Shown one piece after another: positions 43,181-54,919 of a stretch of DNA of 64,000 nucleotides. The translations under genes and the position numbers were made by a program. The notes beneath the pieces were generated by a model. That model did no database searches. It had not been told where the DNA came from and saw nothing but the letters and a program-made list of their open reading frames with translations. Position 1 is the first letter of the stretch, and each line of letters starts with the position of its first letter. The stretch is from assembly GCA_014529385.2 (NCBI GenBank), contig CM043966.1, forward strand, positions 102,497,087-102,561,086, read 5' to 3'. Origin of the DNA: Adiantum capillus-veneris. Taxonomy: Eukaryota > Streptophyta > Polypodiopsida > Polypodiales > Pteridaceae.

Positions 43181-44273
43181 TATTTGCAGTGATGGAGTTT
43201 GAGATGGAAATAGAGATTATTTTGTTGCTTGGCCTCCTTGGTAGACTCATGGTGAGGTTATTTGGGGAGAGAGTAAAGCAACCCCTAAGCTTTTAGGGCG
43301 AGAACAAGAAGAAGAAGAAGCTATAGTTCTGAGTGTAAGAAGAAAGATAGCTTGCTTGTAATGGACGGAGGATGAGTTTTGAAAGCTTTCTTAATAGAGG
43401 GATAGATTTTAGTGGCAAGAGTATGATATCTTTTAGTCACTATCTTTCAGTACCTTGACGGATATCAAAGTCCCTTACTAGTGGTCCACATATTGATACC
43501 ACCAATTCCGTAAAAACAAGATGTTACCTTACAAAGAATTATAGATTCTTTTCATTCGGATTTTTTTATCCTATTTCTTATATTATTTTATATATTTGCT
43601 ACATTACGTTGCCTTGCTACTCATAAGACACGCTTTCTTGTCTCTCTCTGTAGCTTGAAGCGGTTTGATGCACATGAGAATCTTTTACAGGGCATAGATC
43701 GAGTCGGCATTGTTTCAGAGAGAACTGATAGTTATGGCTCGCAATTTGTATGGAGAAACACTTGATTCCTAGTGCCACTAACTTGTCCACACATGGGCAG
43801 TCTTGGCAATTCCTACTTCGTTCCAATGGTCAAATATACCCCCTATGGCCACGTCAACAACATCTTCCAAATAAAACAATATGAGTGAGCTCATAAAGGT
43901 TAAGGAGTCAAACTAAGCATAAAAGATGTGACCACACAACATGAGCATTTTTGCGCATAACCTTAATATAATGCTCAATCAACACATAACTCAATAAAAA
44001 AGCCAAAAAATGACATTTGGCTCACCAAGTAACAAGTTTCTTTGACACTCCTACGTGTCTTGAACACTCATCCTAGCCTCAACCCTTCCATACCAATCCA
44101 AGGTAGTTAGGTGCTATTAAGATAAAAGTTTGTATAATCGACATTCATAGAAACAATACTTCAATTGAGCCTATAATTATGGTGTTAAACTATAAGAAAG
44201 AATTTGACAACATTAAATTATACACTACTGCCACATCTTTTTAATCTTAAACAAGGTAAAGATTTACGACAGC

Positions 44274-44310
<37 letters not shown>

Positions 44311-44560
44311 ACCTCGACTCAAACAAAGTGAGAGAGTGGGGGGCACTCCCATATGCACACATTAAAATCCAAAAACCTTCAGTTGCCACGTGGAGAACAT
44401 CCAACAATTCAATTCAAGGTAAAGAAATTGCACCAAAAATCTTCTCCTTTCCTTATACCCTTATGTATGAGTGTTATATTAGTTGACTCATGAAAACATA
44501 AAGTATATAAAATATTATTGAGAGTTTAAGAATTGATAAAATTCTTGTATAAATATATCA
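43181..44560. other. Unassigned stretch with a (GA)n tract
   Basis: No gene recognised. A GA microsatellite lies at 44276-44308. The frame at 43826-43617 has no supporting motif. Confidence 0.4.
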
Positions 44561-44629
44561 ATAAAATAATATATGCTATTAAATGAAAGAAATCCATAAT
44601 ATCTTTAGAATAGAAATGAATATTGAAAA

Positions 44630-45370
44630 TGTCTAAACATAATCCTTAATAAGCACTAAAGTAACAAGGTGACATTTACATATCAAGACAAAAAGTTGAA
44701 AAAAAAAATCTTAATTGTGAAAAAATTGTATAGCTAATCCTTAATAATAATACATGCACTAAAGTAATAAGGTGACATTTGCATATCCAAACCAAAAGTT
44801 GAAAAAAAATTAGTCGTGAGAAATTTCTTTCATTTAAGAACAATTTATAATTTTTTTGTTAGAAATTTTATGTAGATGAAAAGAAAATTTACAAGGAGAA
44901 AAGTATGTTTTAAATCAAAAACTTGATTAAAAAAATCATTAGATCCTTAAATTAAAAGACCCATTTATAAACTAAACAAAGATTTGTTTTTTTTTAAATC
45001 AAGTAAGCATTAAATAAAGGGTCCAGATTACAATGATGAAAAGCGACATTTGCATTATAAAAGAAAAATATAACCTTTATAAAAGTTATAAACTAAACAA
45101 AGATTTTTTTGTTTTAAAAAATCAAGTGAGCATTAAATAAAAGAACCAAATTAAAATGATGGAAAGACCCATTTATATTATAAAAAGAAAATATAACCTT
45201 TATAAAATAAGGAAGTCAATTGAGCATTAAAAGAAGCGACCAAGTTACAATGATGAAAAGACCCATTTATATTATTTTAAAAAAATATAATCTTTATAAA
45301 ATAAGGAAGTCAATTGAGCATTAAAAAAAACGACCAAGTTACAATGATGAAAAGATCCATATACAAAGGT
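44630..45370. repeat. AT-rich tandem repeats
   Basis: Two families lie side by side. The first has two units of about 103 bp with AAGGTGACATTT at 44666 and 44769. The second has four units with the word GAGCATTAAA (AAGCATTAAA in the first) at about 45005, 45128, 45222 and 45316 (steps 123, 94, 94), each followed by ACAATGATGAAAAG-like sequence. No coding sequence. Confidence 0.8.
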
Positions 45371-46164
45371 CCAGAAAGTGCATCAATTCTCTACCCACTC
45401 TCCTATGGCCTTCTGAAGGCCAAAAATTAATATGCACAATATGGAAACAAGGGATTACATACGTTGAATAGATACAACCATGTGTCAAACAATAGTTTTT
45501 GTGTCCTCTTCTTTCATTGCATGTATTTTTCCTACCTTTTCCTTCATTCCTCGGCGACTTCTTTTTCCATCTCAACCAAGTAGCCTTTCTAGCATGACTT
45601 AGCCCTAGTCCTTGAAACTCTCAACCATATCATTTATCGAGATAACTAAAGCAACGTGATTGGACTCCTTGCTTTCAAAGCCTCTCTTCCTAAAGCCCCA
45701 AATCTTGCTAGGGTTGATCTTTGACAGCCAACCCACCTTCTAATCGCATAGATTTTATATTATTTTTCAGTAAAATTGTACACAGGACTTCACATCTTGA
45801 CTTCCTAAAATGGGTCCAATACTCTTACATTAATGTAAAAACGGTATTAAAATGAGTGTTTTTTGGTATCTACGAGTAGTTTAGGGCTTTTTCAACTTGG
45901 TAAACATGAAGGAAAGGAGAGAAAACTTCAGTCGGTCTAAAATTAGTAAGATCAATAGCATGACAGATTTGCATGCCCAACAATAACGTTGTTACAAAAC
46001 ATCGAGAAAAATTTTAGTGCAAGTGCAAAATCAAAGATTATGATTTTTAAATAATGGAAGGCCTTAAAACGAGCTTTTAAATTTGATAGCATACATGTTT
46101 TGAGTTTTGATACAAATTGTCAATCTTTTTCTAAAAATAGTACACGGGATTATTGTCTTAATAA
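45371..46164. other. Unassigned stretch
   Basis: No recognised gene or repeat. Confidence 0.4.
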
Positions 46165-46416
46165 GGTTGGGTTCAGACTGAACCGGCGGAAGAAACAAGT
46201 CTTCGCGAATCTGCCGCCTCCTAGTGTGAATAGTGCGGAGGAGGAACATTGAAAAAACGAAGGGGGTCGAGAGAGGCCATCAACTCTTCCGAGGGGGGGG
46301 GGAAGAAAAATGGAGGGCCCGGCGGAAGAGTGCCTCAACTCCAACCAATCAAATTTCTCCATGGAGTATTGACGCCCCTTCGCATTTCTCTTCCACTGCC
46401 TAGTCTGAACCCAACC
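46165..46416. mobile_element. Tourist-like (PIF/Harbinger-type) MITE
   Basis: A perfect 15-bp terminal inverted repeat, GGTTGGGTTCAGACT at 46165-46179 and its complement at 46402-46416, is flanked by TAA at 46162-46164 and 46417-46419. A 3-bp TAA/TTA target duplication is the mark of PIF/Harbinger elements. The element is 252 bp, non-coding and noticeably GC-richer than its flanks. Confidence 0.75.
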
Positions 46417-46419
46417 TAA

Positions 46420-47029
46420 GCTACCCCTTCCTTGCCTCCTTGTCGACTTCCATGATTTCTCCTTCTACTCTTGAGGACCGTACCAAAGTGATGCAAGCTC
46501 TGCCCTTCCCTCTCTCGCTTCTCCAGCCCTCTTTGGCTCGTCTCCACTCATCGCTTTCTTTTCTCCACTCTTTCCATTTCCTTCTCTACCTTGGCAAACT
46601 TGATGATGAGGTTTCGGTTGATGGCAGCAATGTGGCCCTCCATCATCATCTTGTTGGCTTGGATCAGTTGTTGAGCTTCGACTCAAGCTTGACAAGACCC
46701 TCCAATGCTATGGGTGCCATTGTGAAGGGGGCTTCGGGTTGCTATGAATGTAGCTCACATGCCCGATGCATATAGGCTGCACATTGCAAAGCTGGCCTTG
46801 TGCTTGGAAGCTGTCCCCCCTACTTGAAGTGCCCCTGCTTAGTCGTCAAGGTAAATTGCGAGCGAACTCCAAGAGGAATGGTGCATCCTCGCTAGAGAGA
46901 GAGAGAGGGAGGACGAGGACAAGGAAATGGAATAACCAATCTACCACACCTAGGTGATATTAAGGGTCTCCCATCTTCTCTTCTTTGAGCACGTACGCGC
47001 ATGCACACACACCCTGTGGTATGCATGCC

Positions 47030-47067
<38 letters not shown>

Positions 47068-47284
47068 CATACTGTGTGAGGTGGAATTTTATTTTCCAAA
47101 ATCATCAGAATGAGGAAAGACAGACTACAAGTAAGGTCAAATACAAAGAAAGACAGTAATGACGAGAGAGAAATAGAATGTCGTGACAAAATGAGACACA
47201 AAAGTAAACGCTTGAAAACTCCAAAATTTAGGTCGTCTAAATGTTTTTGACCAACCTAAGAAATACAATACACACTTTTACTTT
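46420..47284. other. Unassigned stretch with (GA)n
   Basis: A plus frame at 46440-46775 has no recognisable motif; its codons continue into LHIAKLALCLEAVPP in another frame, so a degraded gene fragment is possible but cannot be named. A (GA)n tract lies at 47033-47064. Confidence 0.35.
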
Positions 47285-48384
47285 TTTTTGTAGTAACTGC
47301 ATTTGATTAATTTACAAGTGGAAAACCTTCAAAGAAGGAAAACCCACAACAAGAGGCCGATACATAAGGATGAACACCAAAGTGTTTAAGTATGAAAAGG
47401 CTTTAAAAGAAAACATACGAAAGCTCATAAAGGGCGGGCGATAAATCCCCAGCAGCAAGGGCAAAGAGCAAGGATTGCCAAAGTAACATCTTGAAGCAGG
47501 GAAAAGGCTCTAGCTCAATGCGGTCAAACATGCGGGTGTTGCGTTGGCGCCAAATACTCCAAAAGGTCCAATATCGGACCCATATGAAGAAAGCAGCAAA
47601 AGGCTTTAATACTGGCAACATGAATCCAAAAAGCCAAAATTTCTTCTGAAACACCGTTGTGGAAAAACAGAGACGCATGAGTGTAGAAACCCAAGCAATA
47701 ATGACTCTAGTACAGCGACAATCCCAAAGCGGGTGTTGAACAGATTCTTCGGAAGCAGAGCAACGAATGCAGCGTGAGGAGCTGATCCGACGCGCATGCA
47801 AAAAAGAACCAACTGGTAGCACACCCATCAAGCAACGCCAAAGAAATAGACGTTCCAGAGCCAAGTGGCTGTTCCAAATGGCAGTAAGGGCTTTCTGCCA
47901 CCATGGAGTGGAACGCTGTAAATGACCACAAGGCATTGTAGTGGTTTGCAAGCCAAGGATCGGGCAACAAAATGTTGTGAACCTGGCAAGCAGAAACTGT
48001 AGTGAAGTTGAATTGTTGTAGTCGCCAATCCACGATACGGCATCCATCAGCTAGAGATGGAATGGGGAGAAGGTCAGCCAACTTGATGTGCAATTACCGC
48101 TAGAGACATCGGTAATGCATGCCCAAACCAAAATTGTGTGTCATCTCGTCAAAACAAAGCACATTCCCTTCTGAATTCACGACATCAAAAACCATACACA
48201 GTCCACGACGAGAAAGAAAGTAAGCCTGGCGTGGGAAGTTGTCCACCAAAGTCAGCAGGAATGCCCGACTCCAATGAGTGTTTTCCAACCTCAAAGAGTT
48301 ACCTTCAATCTCGGTGGGACCAACCCATGTCAAATGTAAGGTGACCTTTTTCCAATCCGGTGTCAAAGCAGAGATAAAAGGACA
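47285..48384 (-). mobile_element. LINE retrotransposon, 3' part
   Basis: The minus strand carries the region after RT. A frame at 48384-48100 (TWVGPTEIEGNSLRLENTHW) is followed by the reverse-transcriptase zinc-binding domain (48047-47403), with ALTAIWNSHLALERLFLWRC and a Cys/His set from RCIRCSASEESVQHPLWDC. Frameshifts separate the segments. A short A-run on the minus strand at about 47290-47282 may be the poly(A) end. Its other half continues at 57757 beyond the CACTA insertion. Confidence 0.8.
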
Positions 48385-48399
48385 CACTACAACATAACC

Positions 48400-48544
48400 C
48401 AAAGTTATCGATGCACTATATATCGACGGTCGTACCTTTCCACGCGGATATCGACGTTCTTTTATCCCGTTGATATACGCGTCGGAATAGCCATCGATAT
48501 GTGCGTGGAAATACGCGTGGCAAGACATGCTTTTCCATGCGTAT
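48400..48544. repeat. Left sub-terminal repeats of the CACTA element
   Basis: Words such as TATATCGACGG, GATATCGACG and GATATACGCGTCGG recur in both orientations. They continue after the copia insertion at 54041-54105 (CGTATATCGACGCATATTAC). Confidence 0.8.
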
Positions 48545-48628
48545 TGTTAGGAAATAAAACGTAGCTAAATAGATAATTGAGTAGATTACTTAATGGAGAG
48601 AGACAGATTTACATACACAAGATTATAG

Positions 48629-48675
<47 letters not shown>

Positions 48676-49323
48676 CACGATATACGTGGTTCACCCAATG
48701 TGGGCTACGTCCACGGGAAAGCAGCCACTCAATGGCTTTAGTACTTCAAAACAAGAAGTAGTTTACAAAGGGATTATACCCTTAATAGAGCTCCCGCCTT
48801 GCTTCACTCTCACCACCTCACACTCACCTTGTTGCATCAACTTCACACCTATGAAATGTGTGTAGAAATGGCCTCCTTTTATAGGCCAAAAGGGCTACCC
48901 TCTCTCATGAGAGGTAGCCATGTGTAGCCACCCTTGTGTAGATAAGTCCAAATCGGACCCTCCAATCCGCCCATGAGTGGCCGCCCTTGAGAAGACAAGT
49001 CCGCTTTTGAATTCGGCCACCGGTCATTGACTTCCGACCACCGGCCACCGGCCAACCGAAGGTTGTTTTCCGACCACTTTCCGGCCGCCGTCCGGCCATA
49101 ATATTCCGACGAAAAGGAATATTCCGACGACGGGAAAAAAAGTATCGGGGGCTTCTACCCCCGAGGCCCCTAAAGTTGCCCCTGATTTTTGGCCGTTAAA
49201 ATTTTGGTTTCCGACGAGTGATTTTCTGTCACGCACGATGGCTTCTCCTCATAATGGGGGCCTTACAAATGTGCGCTTTTACCACAGAAAATTACAAGGG
49301 TAAATCAAGCTCCATACTTAACA
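48545..49323 (-). repeat. 3' LTR of the copia element
   Basis: 779 bp; plus-strand ends TGTTAGGAAAT and CTTAACA. Contains a GA tract at 48632-48671 and a minus-strand TATA box at 48884-48875. Confidence 0.93.
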
Positions 49324-49334
49324 ATCTCCCACTT
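49324..49334 (-). promoter_or_regulatory. Polypurine tract of the copia element
   Basis: AAGTGGGAGAT on the minus strand directly before the 3' LTR, where plus-strand DNA synthesis is primed. Confidence 0.8.
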
Positions 49335-49383
49335 GGAGACTGATCTCCAAACCAAACCTGTGACTGCTTTCCATTCTGGCTTC

Positions 49384-50052
49384 TTATCCTTGAATGCCGA
49401 TTGAAGATGAGCAGAAGCTCAACTTCTCCTTGTTGACCACCTTTGTAAACATGTCTGCAAGATTTTCACTTGTATGCACCTTTCCTAGCTTTAGCTGTCT
49501 CTCTTCCAAAAGAGTGTGTATGAAGTGATATCTCACCTCAATGTGCTTTGTCCTTGAATGAAACGCTGAGTTCTTTGCAAGATGGATAGCGCTTTGGCTA
49601 TCACTGTACAAGACACAATTGTCTTGTTTGAATCCAAGCTCTTCTAAGAATCTATGGAGCCACAGAATTTCTTTGCTTTCCTCCGTCATTGCTACATACT
49701 CTGCTTCCGTGGTAGAAAGTGAAACCACTTTCTGCAGCTTTGAAGCCCAGCTTATTGTTGTGCCTCCAACCGTGAACACATAGCCAATAGTGCTCCTTCG
49801 AGTATCTTTGTCACATGCCATATCTGCATCAGCATACCCTTCTAGAAAAATATTATTTCCTCCAAAATACAAAGCATTTGTTGCTGTCCCTTTTAGATAC
49901 CTAAGTATCCACTTCACAGCTTGCCAATGCTCTTTACCTGGGTTGTCCATGAACCTACTCACAACTCCCACTGCATGTGCAATGTCTGGCCTTGTCCAGA
50001 CCATACCATACATTAGAGAACCTACCGCTGCAGCATATGGAACTTTAGACAT
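49384..50052 (-). pseudogene. Copia RNase H
   Basis: 222 codons with YAAAVGSLMYGMVWTRPDIA, the RNase H ADADMACDKDTRRSTIGY block, LSTTEAEYVAM and YSDSQSAIHLAKN, ending in the usual LADMFTKV tail. An in-frame TAA just before it separates it from RT. Confidence 0.9.
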
Positions 50053-50067
50053 ATAGGCTATCTCCTC

Positions 50068-51489
50068 TTATTTCTTTGGACACATATCCTTCGTTAGTGT
50101 AAAATGACCAGCCAAAGGTGTAGAAACTGGTTTTTCATTTTGCATTGCAAACCTTTCTAGTACCTTCTTGATGTAATCTTCTTGAGATAGCTTTATTGTC
50201 TTCTTCGTCCTGTCCCTTGATATTTTCATACCAAGTATCCTCTTTGCAGCACCTAAATCTTTCATTGAAAAAGATTTAGACAGCTCCTCTTTTAGGTCTT
50301 TGATGTCCTGCATGTTAGCACTTGCAATCAATATGTCATCAACATACAACATTAGGATGATGAATTTCCCATCTCCCAAATTCTTCGTGTAGACGCAGTG
50401 ATCCGAGTTGCATCTTGTGAATCCATGATCCAACATCCATCGATCAAACTTCAAGTACCATTGTCTTGATGCTTGCTTTCAACAATACAAGCTCTTCTTT
50501 AATCTGCAAACCATTTTCTCCTTACCTTTTACTTCATACCCCTTTGGTTGAAGCATGTAGATTTCCTCCTCTAAGTCACCGTGAGGGAATGCCCTATTTA
50601 CATCCATTTGCTCGAGATTTAGATCATGAGCAGCCACAAGGCTTAAGACAAGCCTAATTGAGTTTATTTTTACAAAGGAGAACATATTTCATTGAAGTCA
50701 ATACCTTTCTTTTGAGAAAACCCTTTTACCACAAGCTTAGACTTGTACCTTTTTTTCCCACCTTCTTCTTCCTTCACCTTGTACACCCATTTGTTTTGAA
50801 GTGCCCGCTTACCTTTAGGAAACTCAACCAACTCCCATGTTTGGTTGCGATGTAGTGAGTCCATCTCCACTTGCATGCTCTTCGTCCATTCTTCTTTGGA
50901 TTCATGTTGCATAGCTTCTTCGTATGATTCTGGCTCTCCGGAATCTGAGATCAAGAGATGGTTGAAGGAAGGAACAAACCTTTCTGGAGGTCGACATACT
51001 CTTGTAGATCTTCGGGGAATAGGTTGAGGCTCCTCATTTGGTTGACGTTGTTGCACATTGTCACCGTTTGCAGTCCTTGAGTCTTCACCGTCCTCAAGCT
51101 CCATGTACTCATCACCTATTTCTTTTGTTTTTTTTCTTTCCAAGTAATCTTTGTACATATTTTTTTCGGTTAAAAATTATATCCCTACTCCTTAAGATTT
51201 TACCATCTTCAGGATTCTATAGGCGATACCCAAAGTCACCTTCTCCATAGCCAATGAAGAAACACATTTTGGATTTTGCATCTAGCTTTGATCTTAGGCT
51301 TCTATCTATGTGCATGAAAGCCTCACGCCCAAACACTTTGAGAAATGCATAATTCACCGGTTTACTTGTCCATGCCTCTTCTGGAACTCCCCCATCCAAT
51401 GCCGTTGAGGGTGACCGATTGATTAAGTACACAGACGTACTTACAGCTTCCGCCCAAAGCTCAAGCGGTAGGCCTGCATGTAGCTGCAT
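50068..51489 (-). pseudogene. Copia integrase tail and reverse transcriptase
   Basis: Integrase C-terminal part at 51489-51217; the linker and RT start at 51158-50670 (HRNQTWELVEFPKGKR, LQNKWVYKVKEEE, KSKLVVKGFSQKKGIDFNE). RT continues in other frames: DLNLEQMDVNRAFPHGDLEE, then the catalytic YVDD encoded at 50346-50335 (LMLYVDDILIAS). A TGA replaces the Leu codon before KQAS near 50472. Confidence 0.88.
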
Positions 51490-51492
51490 GCT

Positions 51493-52605
51493 TCATGCTC
51501 GCTCCATGATTGTCCTGTTCATCCTTTCTGAAATCCCATTTTGTTGAGGTGTGATTGGGGTTGTCCTTTGCCTCCGAATGCCATTGCTAGCACAAAAGCT
51601 TTCAAAAGCTTGGCTGCAATATTCGCCTCCATTGTCGGATCTGAGGCATTCAACCTTGGATTTATTCTTCATTACATAAACCCATGTTTTTCTAGTCGCA
51701 TCGTCTATGAATGTTACATAGTACAATGAGCCACCAAGTGATGGTGTACTTGCAGGACCCCAAACATCAGAATGAACCAAATCAAGTTTTTTATTGTTTC
51801 TTTTATTTCCTGATTTTTGAAATTTTACCATCTTTTGTTTACCATAAACACAATCTTCATAGAACTCTAATTCCACTTCTTTCAAAACTGGTAGAAGCTT
51901 CTTTGTTTGAAGGATTTGCATTCCTTTGGCACTCATATGCCCAAGTCGGTAGTGCCACACCGCACTGTCAACTTCTGTAGTTGATGCACAAGCTGAAGGT
52001 TGTGTGCTAATAGTACACAAGTAAAGTGTACCGACCTTTTCTCCTTTGGCAACCACCAAAGATCCCTTAGAGATCTTCCACCGTTTGTTTCCGAATGCAA
52101 TGTTGTGACCTTCATCGTCTAATTGTCCTATAGAGATCAAATTTTTGCGAAGAGAAGGAACATGTCTAACATCTTTAAGCTTCCATTCATTTCCGTTAGT
52201 AGTTCTGACAGAAATTGTACCTTTGCCAAAAATCTCACAAGCTTCATCATCTCCCAAGTATACATACCCAAAATTACCTTTGGTGTAGTCTTGGAAATGT
52301 TGCTTGTGTGGTGTCGTATGGAATGAAGCCCCGGAATCTACTATCCAGGAATTAGACACATTGTCTAATGAGAGAATTAGAGCATCTTGCTCCACTTTAG
52401 CTCCCACATTGGCCTCCGATGTTGGCTTGTGTTCTTGAGACTCTGACTCCTTCTTCTTCTTGGACCAGCAATCCTTCTTGACGTGGCCCTTCTTGCCGCA
52501 GTTCCAACATTCAAGAACTGACTTTGTGCGTGACTTGCTCCGCCTTGAGCGATCACGACCCTTTTGGTTTTTGAACCTTTCCTTAGGCCTTCCTCTTGTT
52601 TCCAC
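51493..52605 (-). pseudogene. Copia zinc knuckle, protease and integrase
   Basis: 370 codons. The zinc knuckle CWNCGKKGHVKKDC is followed by the protease (SWIVDSGASFHTT), the GAG-pre-integrase block (VWHYRLGHMSAKGMQ) and the integrase core (DLVHSDVWGPA, LRSDNGGEYCS, QQNGISERMNRT). The catalytic D, D and E are all present. A stop follows just after RTIMERA, and the integrase tail continues at 51489-51217 (GLPLELWAEAVSTSVYLINR). Confidence 0.9.
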
Positions 52606-52629
52606 TGACAGTGCAGCACTTGATGATTC

Positions 52630-53214
52630 TCATGTGCTTCTCCTTCGTATTTCCTCTCTTGGGAGAACACCCACAACATCATCAAACTTAAGAGTATTTG
52701 TGCCAGAAATAGAATTACTTACAGCCATCACAAGGCTGTCCCAACTATATAGTAGAGATGATAGTATAAGGAGAGCTCGCACTTCATCAAAATTGATTTT
52801 CACCGATCGAAGTTGACTTATGTTTGTGTTAAAGTCATTTAAGTGTTCTCCAATTGAACCATTCTCTGCCATCTTTAGATTAAACAAGCGCTTCATAAGA
52901 AATACCTTATTGGATGCCGATGGTTTTTCATAGAAGTCATCAAGTGACTTCATCAAGTCCTCCATGGTCTTCATCTCCGAAACATTGAAGTCCACCGTTG
53001 ACGCCAAGCTTAACCAGATTGTTCCCAGTGCCTTTCGATCAAGGACAATCCATGCTTCATCTGCCATCGTTGCGGGCTTCTTTGCAAGACCGCCTAGTGG
53101 CAAATAAAGGTCCTTCTGGTAGAGATAGTCTTCAATCTGCATCTTCCAATGTTGGTAATTTTTTCCATTGAACTTCTCAATCTTGAGCTTCCCTTCCTCC
53201 GCCATAACTCCCAC
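52630..53214 (-). pseudogene. Copia Gag
   Basis: 194 codons from MAEEGKLKIEKFNGKNYQHW (UBN2-type gag start) through WIVLDRKALGTIWLSL and the LFNLKMAENGSIGEHLNDF block. The frame ends before the zinc knuckle, which is in the next frame, so a frameshift near 52610-52630 separates gag from pol. Confidence 0.88.
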
Positions 53215-53264
53215 TCAATTCAAGGAATCCTTTCCTTGGGATAATTTAGCTACGAGCAAACCTT

Positions 53265-53276
53265 GCTCTGATACCA
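53265..53276 (-). promoter_or_regulatory. Primer-binding site of the copia element (initiator Met tRNA)
   Basis: TGGTATCAGAGC on the minus strand, two bases from the 5' LTR, is the standard copia primer site. Confidence 0.92.
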
Positions 53277-53278
53277 AT

Positions 53279-54040
53279 TCTTAGGAAATATGACGTAGCT
53301 AAATAGATAATTGAGTAGATTACTTAATGGAGAGAGACAAATTTACATACACGAGATTATAGAGTAGAGAGAGAGAGAGAGAGAGAGTACACACGATATA
53401 CGTGGTTCACCCAATGTGGGCTAAGTCCACGGGAAAGCAGCCACTCAATGGCTTTAGTACTTCAAAACAAGAAGTAGTTTACAAAGGTATTATACCCTTA
53501 ATGGAGCTCCCGCCTTGCTTCACTCTCACCACCTCACACTCACCTTGTTGCATCAACTTCACACCTATGAAATGTGTGTAGAAATGGCCTCCTTTTATAG
53601 GCCAAAAGGGCTGCCCTCTCTCATGAGAGGCAGCCATGTGTAGCCGCCCTTTTGTAGATAAGCCCAAATCGGACCGTCCAATCCACCCATGTGTGGCTGC
53701 CCTTGAGAAGACAAGTCCGCTTTTGAATTCGGCCATCGTCCATTGACTTCCGACCACCGGCCACCGGCCAACCGACGGTTGTTTTCCGACCACTTTCTGG
53801 CCGCCGTCCGGCCATAATATTCCAGCGAAAAGGAGTATTCCGGCGAGGGGGGAAAAAAGTCTCGGGGACTTCCGCCCCCAAGGCCCCTAAAGTTGCCCCT
53901 GATTTGTGGCCGTGAAAATTTTGGTTTCCGGCGAGTGATTTTCCTTCACACACGATGGCTTCTCCTCATAATGGGGGCCTTACAAATGTGCGCTTTTACC
54001 ACAAAAAATTGCAAGGGTAAATCAGGCTCCATACTTAACA
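53279..54040 (-). repeat. 5' LTR of the copia element
   Basis: 762 bp; same sequence as the 3' LTR with scattered differences. Its terminal dinucleotide at 53279-53280 is TC where the other LTR has TG. GA tract at 53366-53388; minus-strand TATA box CTATAAAAGG at 53600-53591. Confidence 0.93.
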
Positions 54041-54213
54041 CGTATATCGACGCATATTACGACGTGTATATCGATGTACATTTCGACGCACATTACGACG
54101 CTAAAAATTTGGGAAAACAAAAGGGGAACCCGCACGCAAGGGCCATTTTCGCCTTCAACATGAGCGCTCAGATCTTGGCGGAAACCTACTGCGCAGGTAT
54201 TATGGAACTCTTC

Positions 54214-54231
54214 CCCCCCCCCCCCCCCCCA

Positions 54232-54295
<64 letters not shown>

Positions 54296-54331
54296 ATCGT
54301 GTGTTTGTGTGTGTGTGTGTGTGTGTAGGAA

Positions 54332-54365
<34 letters not shown>

Positions 54366-54476
54366 CGGTGTGTGTGTGTGTGTAGGAAAGAGAGAGAGAG
54401 AGAGTGGGGTGTGTGTGTGTGTGTGTGTGTGTAGGAAAGAGAGAGAGAGAGAGAGAGGTGTGTGTGTGTGTGTGTA

Positions 54477-54522
<46 letters not shown>

Positions 54523-54583
54523 GTGTTTGTAGGAAAGAGAGAGAGAGAGACATAGAAGTGTGTGTGCATGTAGGAAATTAAAT

Positions 54584-54629
<46 letters not shown>

Positions 54630-54672
54630 GTATGCGTAGGAAATTAAAACTAGAGAGAGAGAGAGAGAGAGA
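54214..54672. repeat. Compound microsatellite/minisatellite in the CACTA element
   Basis: A C run (54214-54230) and a (CT)n tract (54236-54293) are followed by six or more units of the form (GT)n-GTAGGAAAGA-(GA)n from about 54302 to 54560, then further GA tracts at 54585-54626 and 54650-54672. Long reading frames here are artefacts of the repeats. Confidence 0.9.
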
Positions 54673-54919
54673 ATTAATGTATGCGTAGGAAATTAAAATT
54701 AAAAAAAGAGAAATTAAAGAGAGAAATGAAATGAAATGTCATATTAACGTCTTGAAAAGGCCAAAGTGACCTATGAGACTAGAAAGTTACAATGTGGTGG
54801 ATCTGATACAAAGTCAGAATAACAAGATGACAAAATGACAAAATAAATATTATGGAATCCTAAACTGCTGGGTGTGGACTAAGCAGCGAGAAACAACTAG
54901 CTGGGATAGGTAGATCATA

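Larger units (their letters stand above)
48545..54040 (-). mobile_element. Ty1/copia retrotransposon, structurally complete
   Basis: Two LTRs (48545-49323 and 53279-54040) flank a minus-strand body with the copia order gag, protease, integrase, RT, RNase H. A perfect 5-bp target duplication CGTAT lies at 48540-48544 and 54041-54045. The primer site matches initiator Met tRNA and a polypurine tract lies by the 3' LTR. Coding regions have several stops and frameshifts, so it is not autonomous. The family could be Tork/Tnt1-like; this is not proven. It sits 160 bp inside the left end of the CACTA element. Confidence 0.95.

Noticed and set aside
46440-46775. Plus frame as a real protein gene
   Set aside because: No motif, no splice pattern, and a competing minus frame of similar length over the same bases.
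54186-54569. Long minus-strand frames rich in Ser-Leu and Thr-His
   Set aside because: They are translations of (GA)n and (GT)n repeats and have no independent support. The same applies to frames at 34274-34505, 38028-38254 and 38278-38478.
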